64,000 bases of DNA from an uncultured Clostridia bacterium (GCA_944340905.1 CALVLT010000002.1:41476-105475), one strand, 5' to 3'; shown: positions 44,789 through 52,726, counted from the stretch's first letter. The notes: generated by a model not told the origin, from the letters alone. Made by a program: numbers and translations.

Positions 44789-46157
44789 GTTCCGCCTCAT
44801 CCATGTACCGGGCGCGCTCCTCATCGGAGAGCGCGTTCACGTCCCTGCCGTCCGCGCGCACGAGCGCCTCGAACGCGGTATAGCGTGCCTGCACGCCCCT
44901 GACGTAGTCGAGGAGCGCCTGCTCGCAGTCGCCGCCCGACTGATAGCCGAGCTCCGCCGCCGCGTACAGAAATTTTCCGAGCGCCGCGGGAACGTCCTGC
45001 GCCGTCAGAAGCTCCGAAAGCGCGGTGCGGACCTCTTCCGCCGCCTGCCCGCGCGTGCACTTCCAGCCCCCCTTTTGCGTGCGTTTGGCGATCTTCTGCG
45101 CGCGCAGAAGGGCGGGAAATCCCGCGGGCACGTCGTTCACGGCATCGGAAAAGGTCTGCTGATGCTTTTCCGTCATCTTGTTCTTTTCCCACACGGAGAG
45201 CGCGCCGTCGGCGCCCGCAGCCGCGTCGCCGCCGAACACATGCGTGTGGCGGTCGATGAGTTTGCGGCAGAGCCCCGTCAGCACGTCGTTCATCGTGAAA
45301 TGTCCGCGCTCCTCTTCCATGAGCGTATGGAACGCGGCCTGCATCAGCACGTCGCCGGCCTCCTCGCACATCTTGTCGGGGTCGTCCGCATCGATCGCGT
45401 CCACAAGCTCATAGGCCTCTTCAATGGCGTTGATGCGGATGCTCTCATGCGTCTGCACCCTGTCCCACGGGCAGCCGTCGGGCGCACGGAGACGGCGCAT
45501 GATCGCAAGAAAATCGTACAGATCGAATTTTTTCTTTTCCAGCAGCGGCTCGTCGGGCAGGACGAGTGCGCACGTCATGTCATAGAGATCCTGCCTGTCC
45601 GCCTCGTACAGCGCAATACGCTTTGCCGTTCCGCCGCAGACAAAGACGGCGGGCGCCTCGTCGCCGAAGCGTTCGGCGAGGGCGAGCTTGACGTCCCCCG
45701 CAAGCGCGCGGTCGGCAAGGTCGTACACGACGAGCGGGCGCACGAGTCCGCGCGCGCCCGCCTCGGGCGCGGCGACGCTCAGAAAGCTGCCGTACACCCC
45801 CGCCGCCGCGGCGGCAGCCGCACTCTTGGAGACGCCGGGGTGCACGCACGCCCCGTCGCCCGCAAGCATGCAGGCGACGCGGTCTTCAAACGCGCCGCCG
45901 TCCACGCAGTAGCACACATTGCCCGCCCCGGCGCGGGCCCTTACAAGGCGCAGCGCCTTGGCAAGAAAGGTATCGTAATTCCGGCTGGACGCATACAGTC
46001 CGTCCAGGCTCTCAAAGGGAATTCCCGCCTCCTTCAAGCTTTCCGCCGAGGGGTGCGTCGCGGTGCGCACGAACACGGCGTCCGCGCTTTTGAGCGCCGC
46101 GAGCGCGTCCTGCGTCAGCTCCCCTTTCTTCGTTCCCAGTCCTATGATGTGCAGCAT
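44772..46157 (-). CDS. mazG: Nucleoside triphosphate pyrophosphohydrolase MazG with N-terminal tetrapyrrole-methylase domain (YabN type)
   Basis: 461 residues: a SAM-dependent tetrapyrrole methylase-like domain (residues 1-215, MLHIIGLGTKKGELTQDAL) and a MazG NTPase domain (about 225-455) with DGCPWDRVQTHESIR, EEAYELVDAI and EEAGDVLMQ, the Glu/Asp metal ligands. This fusion beside spoVT and spoVB is typical of Bacillota (yabN). It probably cleans up non-standard nucleotides. Its first 146 nt overlap the end of the spoVB-like frame. Confidence 0.93.
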   Translation of the reverse strand: MLHIIGLGTKKGELTQDALAALKSADAVFVRTATHPSAESLKEAGIPFESLDGLYASSRNYDTFLAKALRLVRARAGAGNVCYCVDGGAFEDRVACMLAGDGACVHPGVSKSAAAAAAAGVYGSFLSVAAPEAGARGLVRPLVVYDLADRALAGDVKLALAERFGDEAPAVFVCGGTAKRIALYEADRQDLYDMTCALVLPDEPLLEKKKFDLYDFLAIMRRLRAPDGCPWDRVQTHESIRINAIEEAYELVDAIDADDPDKMCEEAGDVLMQAAFHTLMEEERGHFTMNDVLTGLCRKLIDRHTHVFGGDAAAGADGALSVWEKNKMTEKHQQTFSDAVNDVPAGFPALLRAQKIAKRTQKGGWKCTRGQAAEEVRTALSELLTAQDVPAALGKFLYAAAELGYQSGGDCEQALLDYVRGVQARYTAFEALVRADGRDVNALSDEERARYMDEAERAQTS

Positions 46158-47460
46158 GGTGCATCTCCCGTTTTTTTCTTACAGTATAGAACAAATCGAG
46201 GAAAAAAGCAACCAGATAGCAGGCGTTGGAGGCGATCGCCGCGCCCGTGATGCCCAGCGCCGGATTGCCGACGAGCGCGAATTGCAGCGCGGCCTTGACG
46301 ATGACCGCGATCAGCATGGACAGGGCGGCGCGGCGCGCAAGCCCCATTGCGGTGAGGCAGGCCGCCAGCGTGTCCACGGCGGCCAGTGTCGCCGCGGAGA
46401 CAGACATCAGGCGCAGAAGCCGCACGAGCAGGACGGCGTCCTCCGCCCCCAGCGCGGGATAGAGCAGCCGCACAAGGAAAGGCGCGAGCGCAAGCAGCCC
46501 CGCCGCACAGGGGAGCGCGAGGGCGAGCGTCACGGCAAGCGCAAACAGCGCGCGGCGCCTCCCCTCTTCCTCCCTTCCCTGCGCCATACAGGAGGCGACC
46601 GCCGGCACAGCGGCCGCCACCAGCCCGCAGCACAGCGTGGCGGGCATGGCCACGAGCGAGACGGCGCTGCCCGCGAACAGCCCGTAGACATGTACCGCGC
46701 GCAGGGTGTGGCGGGAGAGAAGCCGCACGACGAGCACGCTGTCGAGCATCTGCGAAAGAGGCAGCAGCGCCGCGTTCGCCATGACGGGCAGCGCCGAGAA
46801 GAGGAGTTCGCTCCCCCGCCCGCCCCTGTGCACGGGGAGCAGCCTGCGCCGCTGCCGCACGCGCATGGCGAGAAAGCACAGCGCCGCCGCCTCGGAGAGC
46901 GTGACCGCAAACAGCGCGGCGCGCGCCGCCCGCACGGGGTCGTGCGGAAAGCGCGCGGCGAGCAGCAGCCCCGCCCCCGCCTTGACGAGTTGCTCCACGA
47001 GTTCGGAGAGGGCGGTGGGCGCCATCTCGCTGCGCCCCTGCCACCAGCCGCGCAGCACGGCGAGCAGGGCGACGAAGAACACGGCGGGCGCGAGCGCAAG
47101 GTAGCACCCGGACAGACCGTCATCCCCCTGCAGGTGCGCGACGGGCCGCGCAAGCAGGCACATGAGCAGCGCGGCGAACGCACCCAGCCCCGCGAACAGC
47201 CTGAGTGCCGCGGGGAGGGTCTCCCCCTCCCTGCCCGCGGCGTGCTCCGCCGCCACCGCGCGCGCCACGACGGCGGGAATGCCCGCCGAGGAAAAGGTGA
47301 GCATGAGGCAAAAGAGCGGATATGCCATGTGATACAGCCCCTCGCCGTAGCCGCCGAGCAGGTTGGCGAGCGGGATGCGGTAGAGCACGCCGATCCCCTT
47401 GGAGAGCAGGCCGCCGAGCGAAACGATCGCCGCGTTCTGAAAAAATTTCCGGTGTTTCAT
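46012..47460 (-). CDS. spoVB: Spore/polysaccharide flippase, SpoVB (MOP superfamily)
   Basis: 482 residues, about twelve to fourteen hydrophobic segments up to residue 435. The start (KFFQNAAIVSLGGLLSKGIGVLYRIPLANLLG) is typical of SpoVB/YabM proteins that flip lipid-linked cell-wall precursors during spore cortex synthesis. The last 47 residues (HHAAHHRTGNEERGADAGRARG...) overlap mazG in another frame and look like read-through of a lost stop codon, or a frameshift. Position spoVT-spoVB-mazG supports the call. Confidence 0.85.
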   Translation of the reverse strand: MKHRKFFQNAAIVSLGGLLSKGIGVLYRIPLANLLGGYGEGLYHMAYPLFCLMLTFSSAGIPAVVARAVAAEHAAGREGETLPAALRLFAGLGAFAALLMCLLARPVAHLQGDDGLSGCYLALAPAVFFVALLAVLRGWWQGRSEMAPTALSELVEQLVKAGAGLLLAARFPHDPVRAARAALFAVTLSEAAALCFLAMRVRQRRRLLPVHRGGRGSELLFSALPVMANAALLPLSQMLDSVLVVRLLSRHTLRAVHVYGLFAGSAVSLVAMPATLCCGLVAAAVPAVASCMAQGREEEGRRRALFALAVTLALALPCAAGLLALAPFLVRLLYPALGAEDAVLLVRLLRLMSVSAATLAAVDTLAACLTAMGLARRAALSMLIAVIVKAALQFALVGNPALGITGAAIASNACYLVAFFLDLFYTVRKKREMHHAAHHRTGNEERGADAGRARGAQKRGRRVRAHRDAPLGGKLEGGGNSL

Positions 47461-47468
47461 CTATGTAC

Positions 47469-47525
47469 GCGCCGCGCAGAATGCGCGGCGCGTCCCGTTT
47501 TACGCATACGTATGCGAAAAACGGG
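47469..47525. other. Two hairpins between spoVT and spoVB
   Basis: GCGCCGCGC / GCGCGGCGC (47469-47491) and a nested CCCGTTTT...AAAACGGG with the palindrome CGCATACGTATGCG inside (47494-47525). On the minus strand the second lies immediately after the spoVT stop and may reduce read-through into spoVB. Confidence 0.6.
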
Positions 47526-48071
47526 TCATACAAACTGGCTTGCGATGATGTCCGCCGTGAGGCGGGCGAGCTTGACGCAGGACGTCTCCATCACCGCGCC
47601 CTCCTCCTCCGAAAGAAGGATGACCGCCCCCAGGCAGTCGCCGTTTGCCACGATGGGCACGACGAGCTGCGCCGTGAACGCGCCCTCGCCCTCCCTTACG
47701 ACGGGCAGAATGCGCCCGCCCTCGGCAAGGCTGGCAAGGTGGCTGCGCCGCGCCGCCATCAGCTCGGTGAGCGCTTCGGACACGCCGTGCCCCATCAGCA
47801 ACTTTCTGCCCGCGCCGAAGGCGTGCAGAATGTTGTCCGTGTCCGAAATGGCGGCAAGGTAGCCGCTCTGTTCGTGCAGCGACTTCGCCGTCCCCTCCGA
47901 AAAACGCTCCACCGAGGCGATGGGCGAATATTTTTTGAGCATCAGCTCATCGCGGTCGGTGAACAGCTCCAGCGGGTCCCCCTCGCGGATGCGCAGCGTC
48001 CTTCTGATCTCCTTGGGAATGACGACGCGCCCAAGCTCGTCGATCCTCCTCACGATCCCCGTTGCTTTCAT
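47526..48071 (-). CDS. spoVT: Stage V sporulation protein T, AbrB-family regulator
   Basis: 181 residues. N-terminal AbrB swapped-hairpin DNA-binding domain (MKATGIVRRIDELGRVVIPKEIRRTLRIREGDPLELFTD) and a GAF-like C-terminal domain, the full SpoVT layout. In Bacillus it tunes forespore gene expression under sigma-G, and a sigma-G-like promoter is found here. GGAGGT lies 13 nt before the ATG, a long spacing. Confidence 0.95.
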   Translation of the reverse strand: MKATGIVRRIDELGRVVIPKEIRRTLRIREGDPLELFTDRDELMLKKYSPIASVERFSEGTAKSLHEQSGYLAAISDTDNILHAFGAGRKLLMGHGVSEALTELMAARRSHLASLAEGGRILPVVREGEGAFTAQLVVPIVANGDCLGAVILLSEEEGAVMETSCVKLARLTADIIASQFV

Positions 48072-48099
48072 GGTGTCTCAAGTTACCTCCGTATATTGT

Positions 48100-48128
48100 C
48101 ATTATGCGAAGGAAGGAAATTTCTATGC
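48100..48128 (-). promoter_or_regulatory. Sigma-G/F-like promoter of spoVT
   Basis: GCATA (48128-48124), 17-nt spacer, CATAATG (48106-48100), close to the forespore consensus GHATR-N17/18-CATNHTA (last base differs). No sigma-A match is evident there. Confidence 0.65.
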
Positions 48129-48178
48129 AGGTTTGGAAACAACAGGCAAAATATTGTAAAGATACCCGCCAAAGCCGA

Positions 48179-48207
48179 TTGCCTTTTTTGCGGCATGGTG
48201 CTATAAT
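48179..48207 (+). promoter_or_regulatory. Sigma-A promoter of the AEC transporter
   Basis: TTGCCT (48179-48184), 17-nt spacer, TATAAT (48202-48207). Confidence 0.82.
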
Positions 48208-48228
48208 TCCATCGGAAAAGGAGTGAAT

Positions 48229-49212
48229 ATGGCGGATATCATCATCAAAGCACTGCTCATCATGGCGGTGCTGTTCGCGTTTGCCGTACCGGGATATGTG
48301 CTGAAAAAGGCCAACCTCGTCCGCTCGGACAGCCTGTATTCCATTTCAAACGTGCTACTGTGCTTTGCGCAGCCCATGCTCATCATCCAGGCGTTCGCCG
48401 TCGATCCCATTCCGCCGACCGGCGAAACGTTGCTGAACTTTTTGTGGGTGTTCTTATTCTCCGTGGCGGCGATCTTTCTGACCTTCTTCGCCTCCAAGCT
48501 CTGCTTTTTGTTCATGAAGGGGGACGAGCAGCGCAGAAAGCGCGACGTTCTGGTGTTTGTGGGGACCTTTTCCAACTGCGCGTTTGTCGGCATCCCCTTC
48601 ATCGAAATGTTCACGGACGGGGATTCCGAGGCGATGATGTACATCACCGTCTTTACCGTCGCCTTCAACCTCATTCTGTGGACGCTGGGCGCCTACCTCA
48701 TCACGCAGGACAAAAAGCAAATTTCGCTGAAAAAGGCGCTGCTCAACCCGTGTACGGTCGGCTCCGTCATCGGATTCGTGCTCTTCCTTGTGCCGCAGAT
48801 CAACATTTTCAATATGGAGGAAGTGGCGCAGTTGCAGCAGATCGTCACCTACGGCGGCGGCATGACCGCGCCCCTCTCCATGCTGATGGTGGGCGTGCGC
48901 ATTGCCGAGCTTTCCCCCAGACAACTGTTCTGCGACAGGGGCGTCTATCTTGCGGCGGCGGTGCGCCTTGTGCTCTCCGCGGCGCTCACCTACCTGCTCA
49001 TCCTTCCCTTCAAGCTGACGGGCGTTTTTGCGGACACGCCCTATGTGCTGCTAGCGCCCGTCATTGCAATGGCGATGCCGCCCGCCGCAAGCGTGGTGGC
49101 ATTTGCCGAAAAGCTGGACGGCGAAAAGGAGCTGGCAGCGGCGGCGTATTCGACGGGCACGCTGCTTTCCGTCGTCACCCTGCCCGTCGCCATGCTGCTC
49201 ATCACGCTGTAG
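48229..49212 (+). CDS. AEC-family transporter (auxin efflux carrier-like)
   Basis: 327 residues with ten hydrophobic segments in two halves. Motifs of the AEC family: FVGTFSNCAFVGIPF in the middle and a C-terminal half with PLSMLMVGVRIAEL and AMPPAASVVAFAEKL. Bacterial members export organic acids such as malate; the substrate here is unknown. AGGAG 5 nt before the ATG. Own promoter and terminator. Confidence 0.92.
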   Translation: MADIIIKALLIMAVLFAFAVPGYVLKKANLVRSDSLYSISNVLLCFAQPMLIIQAFAVDPIPPTGETLLNFLWVFLFSVAAIFLTFFASKLCFLFMKGDEQRRKRDVLVFVGTFSNCAFVGIPFIEMFTDGDSEAMMYITVFTVAFNLILWTLGAYLITQDKKQISLKKALLNPCTVGSVIGFVLFLVPQINIFNMEEVAQLQQIVTYGGGMTAPLSMLMVGVRIAELSPRQLFCDRGVYLAAAVRLVLSAALTYLLILPFKLTGVFADTPYVLLAPVIAMAMPPAASVVAFAEKLDGEKELAAAAYSTGTLLSVVTLPVAMLLITL

Positions 49213-49289
49213 CGCCCCTTGCCGCGTGCCCCCGCATGGACATGCCATAACTATGCCGCCAAAGTCCGCCAAGAAATGACTGAAGGAGC

Positions 49290-49322
49290 AGCCTTCCCCC
49301 CAAGGGGAAGGCTTTTTGTTTT
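49290..49322 (+). terminator. Terminator of the AEC gene, made of repeat-type sequence
   Basis: AGCCTTCCCC / GGGGAAGGCT stem followed by TTTTGTTTT; the stem equals the CCTTCCCC...GGGGAAGG module found in the islands. Confidence 0.88.
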
Positions 49323-49329
49323 CCTGACC

Positions 49330-49640
49330 ATAGAAAATACGGCATGAAAAAAGCCCGCAGAAGTTCTTCTGCGGGGGGTTGGGAGAGATGCGCCGATGCG
49401 GATGGGTCTGCGGCGCATTGGATGGGCAATGTTCAGAACGCTTTTCCGCGCCCCTTACACCTTCATTATACAGGACACTTGTAAAAAAATTCCCACAAAA
49501 TTGTAACAAACTTGTAAAATCTTTTCCCTTGACGATATTTTATAAAAATTCTGCCTGCCCGCCCTCCCCAAGGGGAAGGCTTATCATGTTCTCATGCCCC
49601 TAAGAGAAAAAAGAGCGCCCCCTTTCGGGAGCGCTCCGAT
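49330..49640. other. Gene-free region before the lipoprotein gene
   Basis: Holds a CCCGCAGAAGTTCTTCTGCGGG hairpin (about 49351-49372), an AT-rich stretch (49460-49555) and a small CCCCAAGGGG repeat fragment at 49566. No gene or clear promoter. Confidence 0.5.
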
Positions 49641-49649
49641 GGTTTGTGT

Positions 49650-50531
49650 TTAAGCGACGGTGGGAAGAGTGACGCTCTGCCCGCCGTAGGTATAGACAAG
49701 GCCGATCTCCGACGAGCCCTCCGACGAAATACCCACAATGCCGGAGCTTGCCGAGCCTTCGGCATAGACCGCGGCCAGATGGCCGTCCCTGATCTTGTAC
49801 ACGAGTTTCCCCGCGCCGCTGAACGACACATCGCCCAATTCGCCTGAAACGGAGGCATCTGCCGCAACATAGCCCTTATCGTCGGCGCTGTATGTATATT
49901 GCGAGAAGGCGCCCACGAGCGCGCTCTGGTCCATGAGCCCCGCGCTCATCATCATGACGAACTGTCCGGCGGCGCCGATCTCCTCGCCGTCTGTGGAAGA
50001 ACGGATCCAGTTGCCGTTGCTGTCCTTGACGATGAACGTCGCGCCGTCCGCAAAGGAGACATACGCTTCCGATTCGCCGCTGCCGGCGAGCTCTTCACTC
50101 ATGCCCAGCGCGGCAAGCAGATTTTCCGAGCCGTCAAACTTGAAATCATACTTGAACGATGCATGCAGCGCATTATCGGCAACGGTGAGCGTTGCGCTCG
50201 ACGTCATGTCGATGTTCAGATTTGCCGCCTCCGTGAGCTGGGTATCGCCCACCGAAACGCCCTCCGTGCTCACGTTGACTTTGTAGGTCATCTCATATTC
50301 CACGCGATAGTTTGGCGCTTCCGCCGTCTCATCCGCAACCGTCTGCACGGGCGCCGACGCCCCGCCGGAGGTGCGGAACGCGGACGCCGCCATCGCGCTG
50401 TCCCACTGTTCCGCCGTGACCTCCTCTCCTCTCATATTCTTTGCCTTGGACACCGTACTGCATCCCGCGAATGAAATGAGCAGGCAGCCCGAAAGCGCCA
50501 CACAACCAACTGCTAAAAATCCCTTTTTCAT
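49650..50531 (-). CDS. Lipoprotein of unknown function, paralog of 62121-62837
   Basis: 293 residues. Lipoprotein signal MKKGFLAVGCVALSGCLLIS with lipobox SFAGC. The mature part resembles the protein at 62121-62837: a VTAEQWDSAMAASAF-like start, WIRSSTDG, YTYSADDKGYVAAD, KIRDGHLAAVYAE and the end YTYGGQSVTLPTVA. Fold and ligand are unknown. Such lipoproteins probably exist as a larger family in the genome. Confidence 0.82.
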   Translation of the reverse strand: MKKGFLAVGCVALSGCLLISFAGCSTVSKAKNMRGEEVTAEQWDSAMAASAFRTSGGASAPVQTVADETAEAPNYRVEYEMTYKVNVSTEGVSVGDTQLTEAANLNIDMTSSATLTVADNALHASFKYDFKFDGSENLLAALGMSEELAGSGESEAYVSFADGATFIVKDSNGNWIRSSTDGEEIGAAGQFVMMMSAGLMDQSALVGAFSQYTYSADDKGYVAADASVSGELGDVSFSGAGKLVYKIRDGHLAAVYAEGSASSGIVGISSEGSSEIGLVYTYGGQSVTLPTVA

Positions 50532-50566
50532 ATTGCCCTCCTGTTAAGGAATAAATTTATAGTTCC

Positions 50567-50594
50567 ATCATACCACTTTTTCAGAAAATGTCAA
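50567..50594 (-). promoter_or_regulatory. Sigma-A promoter of the lipoprotein gene
   Basis: TTGACA (50594-50589), 16-nt spacer, TATGAT (50572-50567). Confidence 0.78.
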
Positions 50595-50614
50595 GCCCCA
50601 AAAAGATTTTTCTG

Positions 50615-50643
50615 AAAAAAATAAAGCGCGCCGTTCGGCGCGC
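50615..50643 (-). terminator. Terminator of the hemolysin III family gene
   Basis: GCGCGCC / GGCGCGC stem with loop GAAC, then TTTATTTTTTT on the minus strand. Confidence 0.88.
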
Positions 50644-50656
50644 CGGAAACAATTCT

Positions 50657-51349
50657 TCAAATGAGAAGAAGCAGGATGCTGACAAATTGCAGGGCGGTGC
50701 CGGCGATGTCGAACAGGTGCCAGACGCAGTGGAACCACTTGCGCGTTCTGCCCAGCGCATAAAAGACGATGCCCACCGTGTAGAAAATGCCGCCCGCCAG
50801 CAAAAACCACAGGCTCGCCGAAGGCACGGCGGCAAGGAGCTGCGGAAAAATTGCCGCCGCCATCCACCCTTCCGCGACGTAGAGCACCATGGAGATCGCC
50901 TTGACCGCCTTGTTGTTCATGGCGATGGCGTTCATCGTGATGCCGGCGGCGGCGCACCCCCACTGTAGCCCGAAGATGAGCCAGCCCAGCGGCGTCGTGC
51001 CGAGCGAGATGAGGCAGAAGGGGGAATAGGTGCCCGCAATGAGCAGAAAGATGGTGCAGTGGTCGAAGATGCGCAAGACGCCCTTCGCCTTGCCGTCGGG
51101 AAGAAAGTGGTAGAGCGCGCTCATCGTGTAGAGCGTGACCGCCCCGAACCCGAACAGGGAGACGGCGACGAGCGCCGCCGTGTCCGGATAGGCGAGCACG
51201 GCAAGCACGATCCAGAATACAAGACCGAGCGCCCCGCCCGCGATGTGCGAGACAGCATTGAACACCTCCTCGCCCTTGGTATAAAAGGAAAAAAATCTCC
51301 CGTCCTTTGTGGTCGATCCCTTCTCGGGTGCGGCAACGACAGCCTGCAT
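50657..51349 (-). CDS. trhA: Hemolysin III / TrhA family membrane protein
   Basis: 230 residues with seven hydrophobic segments. Family signatures: EEVFNAVSHIAGGALGLV near the start, TLYTMSALYHFLP, the HCTIFLLIAGTYSPF stretch and the His pair in WFHCVWHLFDIAGTALQF; the conserved Ser, His and Asp residues suggest a metal site as in the related adiponectin receptors. In bacteria it is linked to membrane energetics. GGGAGG 7 nt before the ATG at 51349. Confidence 0.92.
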   Translation of the reverse strand: MQAVVAAPEKGSTTKDGRFFSFYTKGEEVFNAVSHIAGGALGLVFWIVLAVLAYPDTAALVAVSLFGFGAVTLYTMSALYHFLPDGKAKGVLRIFDHCTIFLLIAGTYSPFCLISLGTTPLGWLIFGLQWGCAAAGITMNAIAMNNKAVKAISMVLYVAEGWMAAAIFPQLLAAVPSASLWFLLAGGIFYTVGIVFYALGRTRKWFHCVWHLFDIAGTALQFVSILLLLI

Positions 51350-51380
51350 CACATGTCCTCCCTGCGTTGTTCTCGCTCTC

Positions 51381-51409
51381 AGTATATGACATGCGGCGAA
51401 AAAGCGCAA
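51381..51409 (-). promoter_or_regulatory. Sigma-A promoter of trhA
   Basis: TTGCGC (51409-51404), 17-nt spacer, TATACT (51386-51381). Confidence 0.75.
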
Positions 51410-51444
51410 CCTACTTCTCCCAGGGCGCGCCCTACTCCTTTTTT

Positions 51445-51512
51445 GCCCCTTTCTATCCCGAAAAATCACCCTTCTATCCGCAAAAAGCGCCGTTCTACTT
51501 CAAAAAAGTGCC
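51445..51512. repeat. Imperfect 21-22-bp tandem repeat
   Basis: About three and a half units of the pattern CCxTTCTAyCCxxAAAAAxxx. On the plus strand the units read as the heptad PFYPxKx, but no ribosome site or plausible start supports a gene. The last unit forms part of the terminator at 51502-51542. Confidence 0.55.
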
Positions 51513-51542
51513 GCTCTACTGTGCGTAGAGCGACACTTTTTG
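51502..51542. terminator. Terminator after the pfl operon
   Basis: AAAAAGTG.CGCTCTAC / GTAGAGCG.CACTTTTT stem, loop TGTGC, symmetric A/T runs; 12 nt after the stop of the zinc-ribbon gene on the minus strand. Confidence 0.9.
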
Positions 51543-51554
51543 CATACTTTCGGC

Positions 51555-51827
51555 TCACAGGAAAAGGATGAGCAAAATAATCGCCACCGCCACGACCGTG
51601 CCGATGGCGTAGCAGATCGTTTTGATCTTGCGCTTTTTCTTCTCGTCCATGGGCGTGTAGCCCGCAGGCACGAGCACGCCGCCGCAGTAAGGGCAGCGCG
51701 TCATGTGGTCGAGCACATTTTTTCCGCAGTGCGGACAGGGCAGCGCATGCTTTTCCAGCCGCTGCCTGTGCCTTTGCGCGCGCGCCTCCTCGCGCGCGAG
51801 CCGTTCGTCATCCGTGCGCCTTGCCAT
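51555..51827 (-). CDS. Small zinc-ribbon protein with C-terminal membrane anchor
   Basis: 90 residues: basic helical start (ARREEARAQRHRQRLEKHA-like), a zinc ribbon (CPHCGKNVLDHMTRCPYCGG), and a membrane helix at the end (ICYAIGTVVAVAIILLILFL). Tail-anchored topology expected. Function unknown. It follows the glycyl-radical domain gene by 1 nt and is the last gene of the pfl locus. Confidence 0.75.
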   Translation of the reverse strand: MARRTDDERLAREEARAQRHRQRLEKHALPCPHCGKNVLDHMTRCPYCGGVLVPAGYTPMDEKKKRKIKTICYAIGTVVAVAIILLILFL

Positions 51828-51828
51828 G

Positions 51829-52065
51829 TTACATGCTCTCGTGGATGGTGCGCGCGATGACGTCGTCCTGCTGCTCCTTGGTGAGCTTGTTGAAGTTCAC
51901 CGCATACCCGCTCACGCGGATGGTGAGCTGAGGGTACTTTTCAGGATGTTTCTGCGCATCGAGCAGCGTCTCGCGGTTGAACACGTTGACGTTGAGGTGA
52001 TAGCCGCCGTCCGCCACATAGGCGTCCAGCATGTTGACCAGATTTTCCGCTCTTTCGTTTGCCAT
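51829..52065 (-). CDS. grcA: Stand-alone glycyl radical domain, GrcA-like
   Basis: 78 residues that correspond to the C-terminal end of pyruvate formate-lyase: [30 protein letters not shown] and RVSGYAVNF, where Gly carries the radical after activation by PflA. The pfl core gene upstream lacks exactly this part, so the two proteins must act together, unlike E. coli GrcA, which only repairs oxygen-damaged PflB. AGGAGG 8 nt before the ATG at 52065. It is separated from the core gene by 660 bp of repeats and RNA-like elements. Confidence 0.92.
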   Translation of the reverse strand: MANERAENLVNMLDAYVADGGYHLNVNVFNRETLLDAQKHPEKYPQLTIRVSGYAVNFNKLTKEQQDDVIARTIHESM

Positions 52066-52084
52066 TGTCTGTTCCTCCTGTTTT

Positions 52085-52406
52085 GATGTATGTGGAATAT
52101 GGATTTTTGGGTTGTTCCCGCCTCCCCCTTACACAGGGGGAGCATAGTATTCGCGTTTTCTTGCCCCTAAGACGACGTATGGGACTTCGCTCCACGCCGT
52201 TCCGCTCTGCTCGCCGCCGTAAGGCGGCACACGCCCGACACGCGCAAAGAATAGCTGCTTGCAGAAGTATTCCGTAGCCGTGGCGCACGAGAACCGAAGG
52301 TTTGATGTAGCGCGCAGCGCGAAGTTATGACGGTAACAAGCAAAAGTGCCCTTGCTACACTCATGACACAAGGAAGGTTGCCCTTGCTAAAATGATGACG
52401 CAAGCA
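52085..52406. repeat. Repeat island 8, inside the pfl locus
   Basis: CCCCTTACACAGGGGGAGC hairpin, CCCCTAAGACGACGTATG, CTCGCCGCCGTAAGGCGGCACACG and tandem GCCCTTGCTA...ATGACACAAGGAAGG / GCCCTTGCTA...ATGACGCAAGCAGG units, the same tail motif as at 33.8 and 41.3 kb. No gene. Confidence 0.8.
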
Positions 52407-52526
52407 GGGGTCTCGCGCAAATGGAATTTTGCGCTCGGTCAAAAAATGTCTTGCATATGACATTTTTCAGTTCGCGCATACGCTGAAAGCCCACAGGGCT
52501 TATCAGCATAACGTACGCGCTCACCC
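52407..52526 (-). ncRNA. Structured RNA-like repeat, family B copy 6
   Basis: Minus strand: GTGAGCGCGTACGTTATGC, TGATAAGCCC / GGGCTTTCA, GCGTATGCGCGAACTGA, second stem AAAATGTC / GACATTTT, third stem GAGCGCAAA / TTTGCGC, GAGACCCC, CTTGCGTCATC. It follows directly on the HEARO-like element, so both may form one longer RNA. Confidence 0.55.
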
Positions 52527-52720
52527 CTGCGCCGCGGGACTCAATTTGCCGATACCTCGGCTTATGGGGAAAGAGTGAATGCGGGCGCGGTATATTGTTA
52601 AGCCCCAAGGCGCGCCCGCAGAGAGGAAACGAGCCGCTGTCAGCCGCAGGCGTGCCGCGGCGGCGTTTCCTTTCAAATCACGGCAAAGATTTTTGCCTTT
52701 GCGAAAAGATTTGCGTGAAC
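52527..52720 (-). ncRNA. HEARO/omega-RNA-like structured element downstream of the pfl core gene
   Basis: Begins with GTTCACG 6 nt after the pfl core stop. Same plan as 41284-41513: P1 CACG.CAAATCTTTT / AAAAATCTTTG.CGTG and ATTTGAAAG; P2 GCCGC / GCGGC around GGCACGCC...GGCTGACA; P3 TGCGGGCGCG / CGCGCCCGCA (52580-52620) around GGGGCTTAACAAT; P4 CATAAGCCGAGGTATCGGC. P2 and P3 differ from the gyrB copy on both strands of the stem, strong evidence for a selected RNA fold. Confidence 0.6.
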
Positions 52721-52726
52721 TTTCTT

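Noticed and set aside
46063-47862. Long plus-strand open frame over spoVB
   Set aside because: Charged, repetitive shadow sequence; spoVB on the other strand has clear membrane helices and conserved neighbours.
51391-51528. Small plus-strand gene encoding PFYPxKx heptads
   Set aside because: No ribosome site, overlaps the trhA promoter, and the heptads are explained by a 21-bp DNA repeat.
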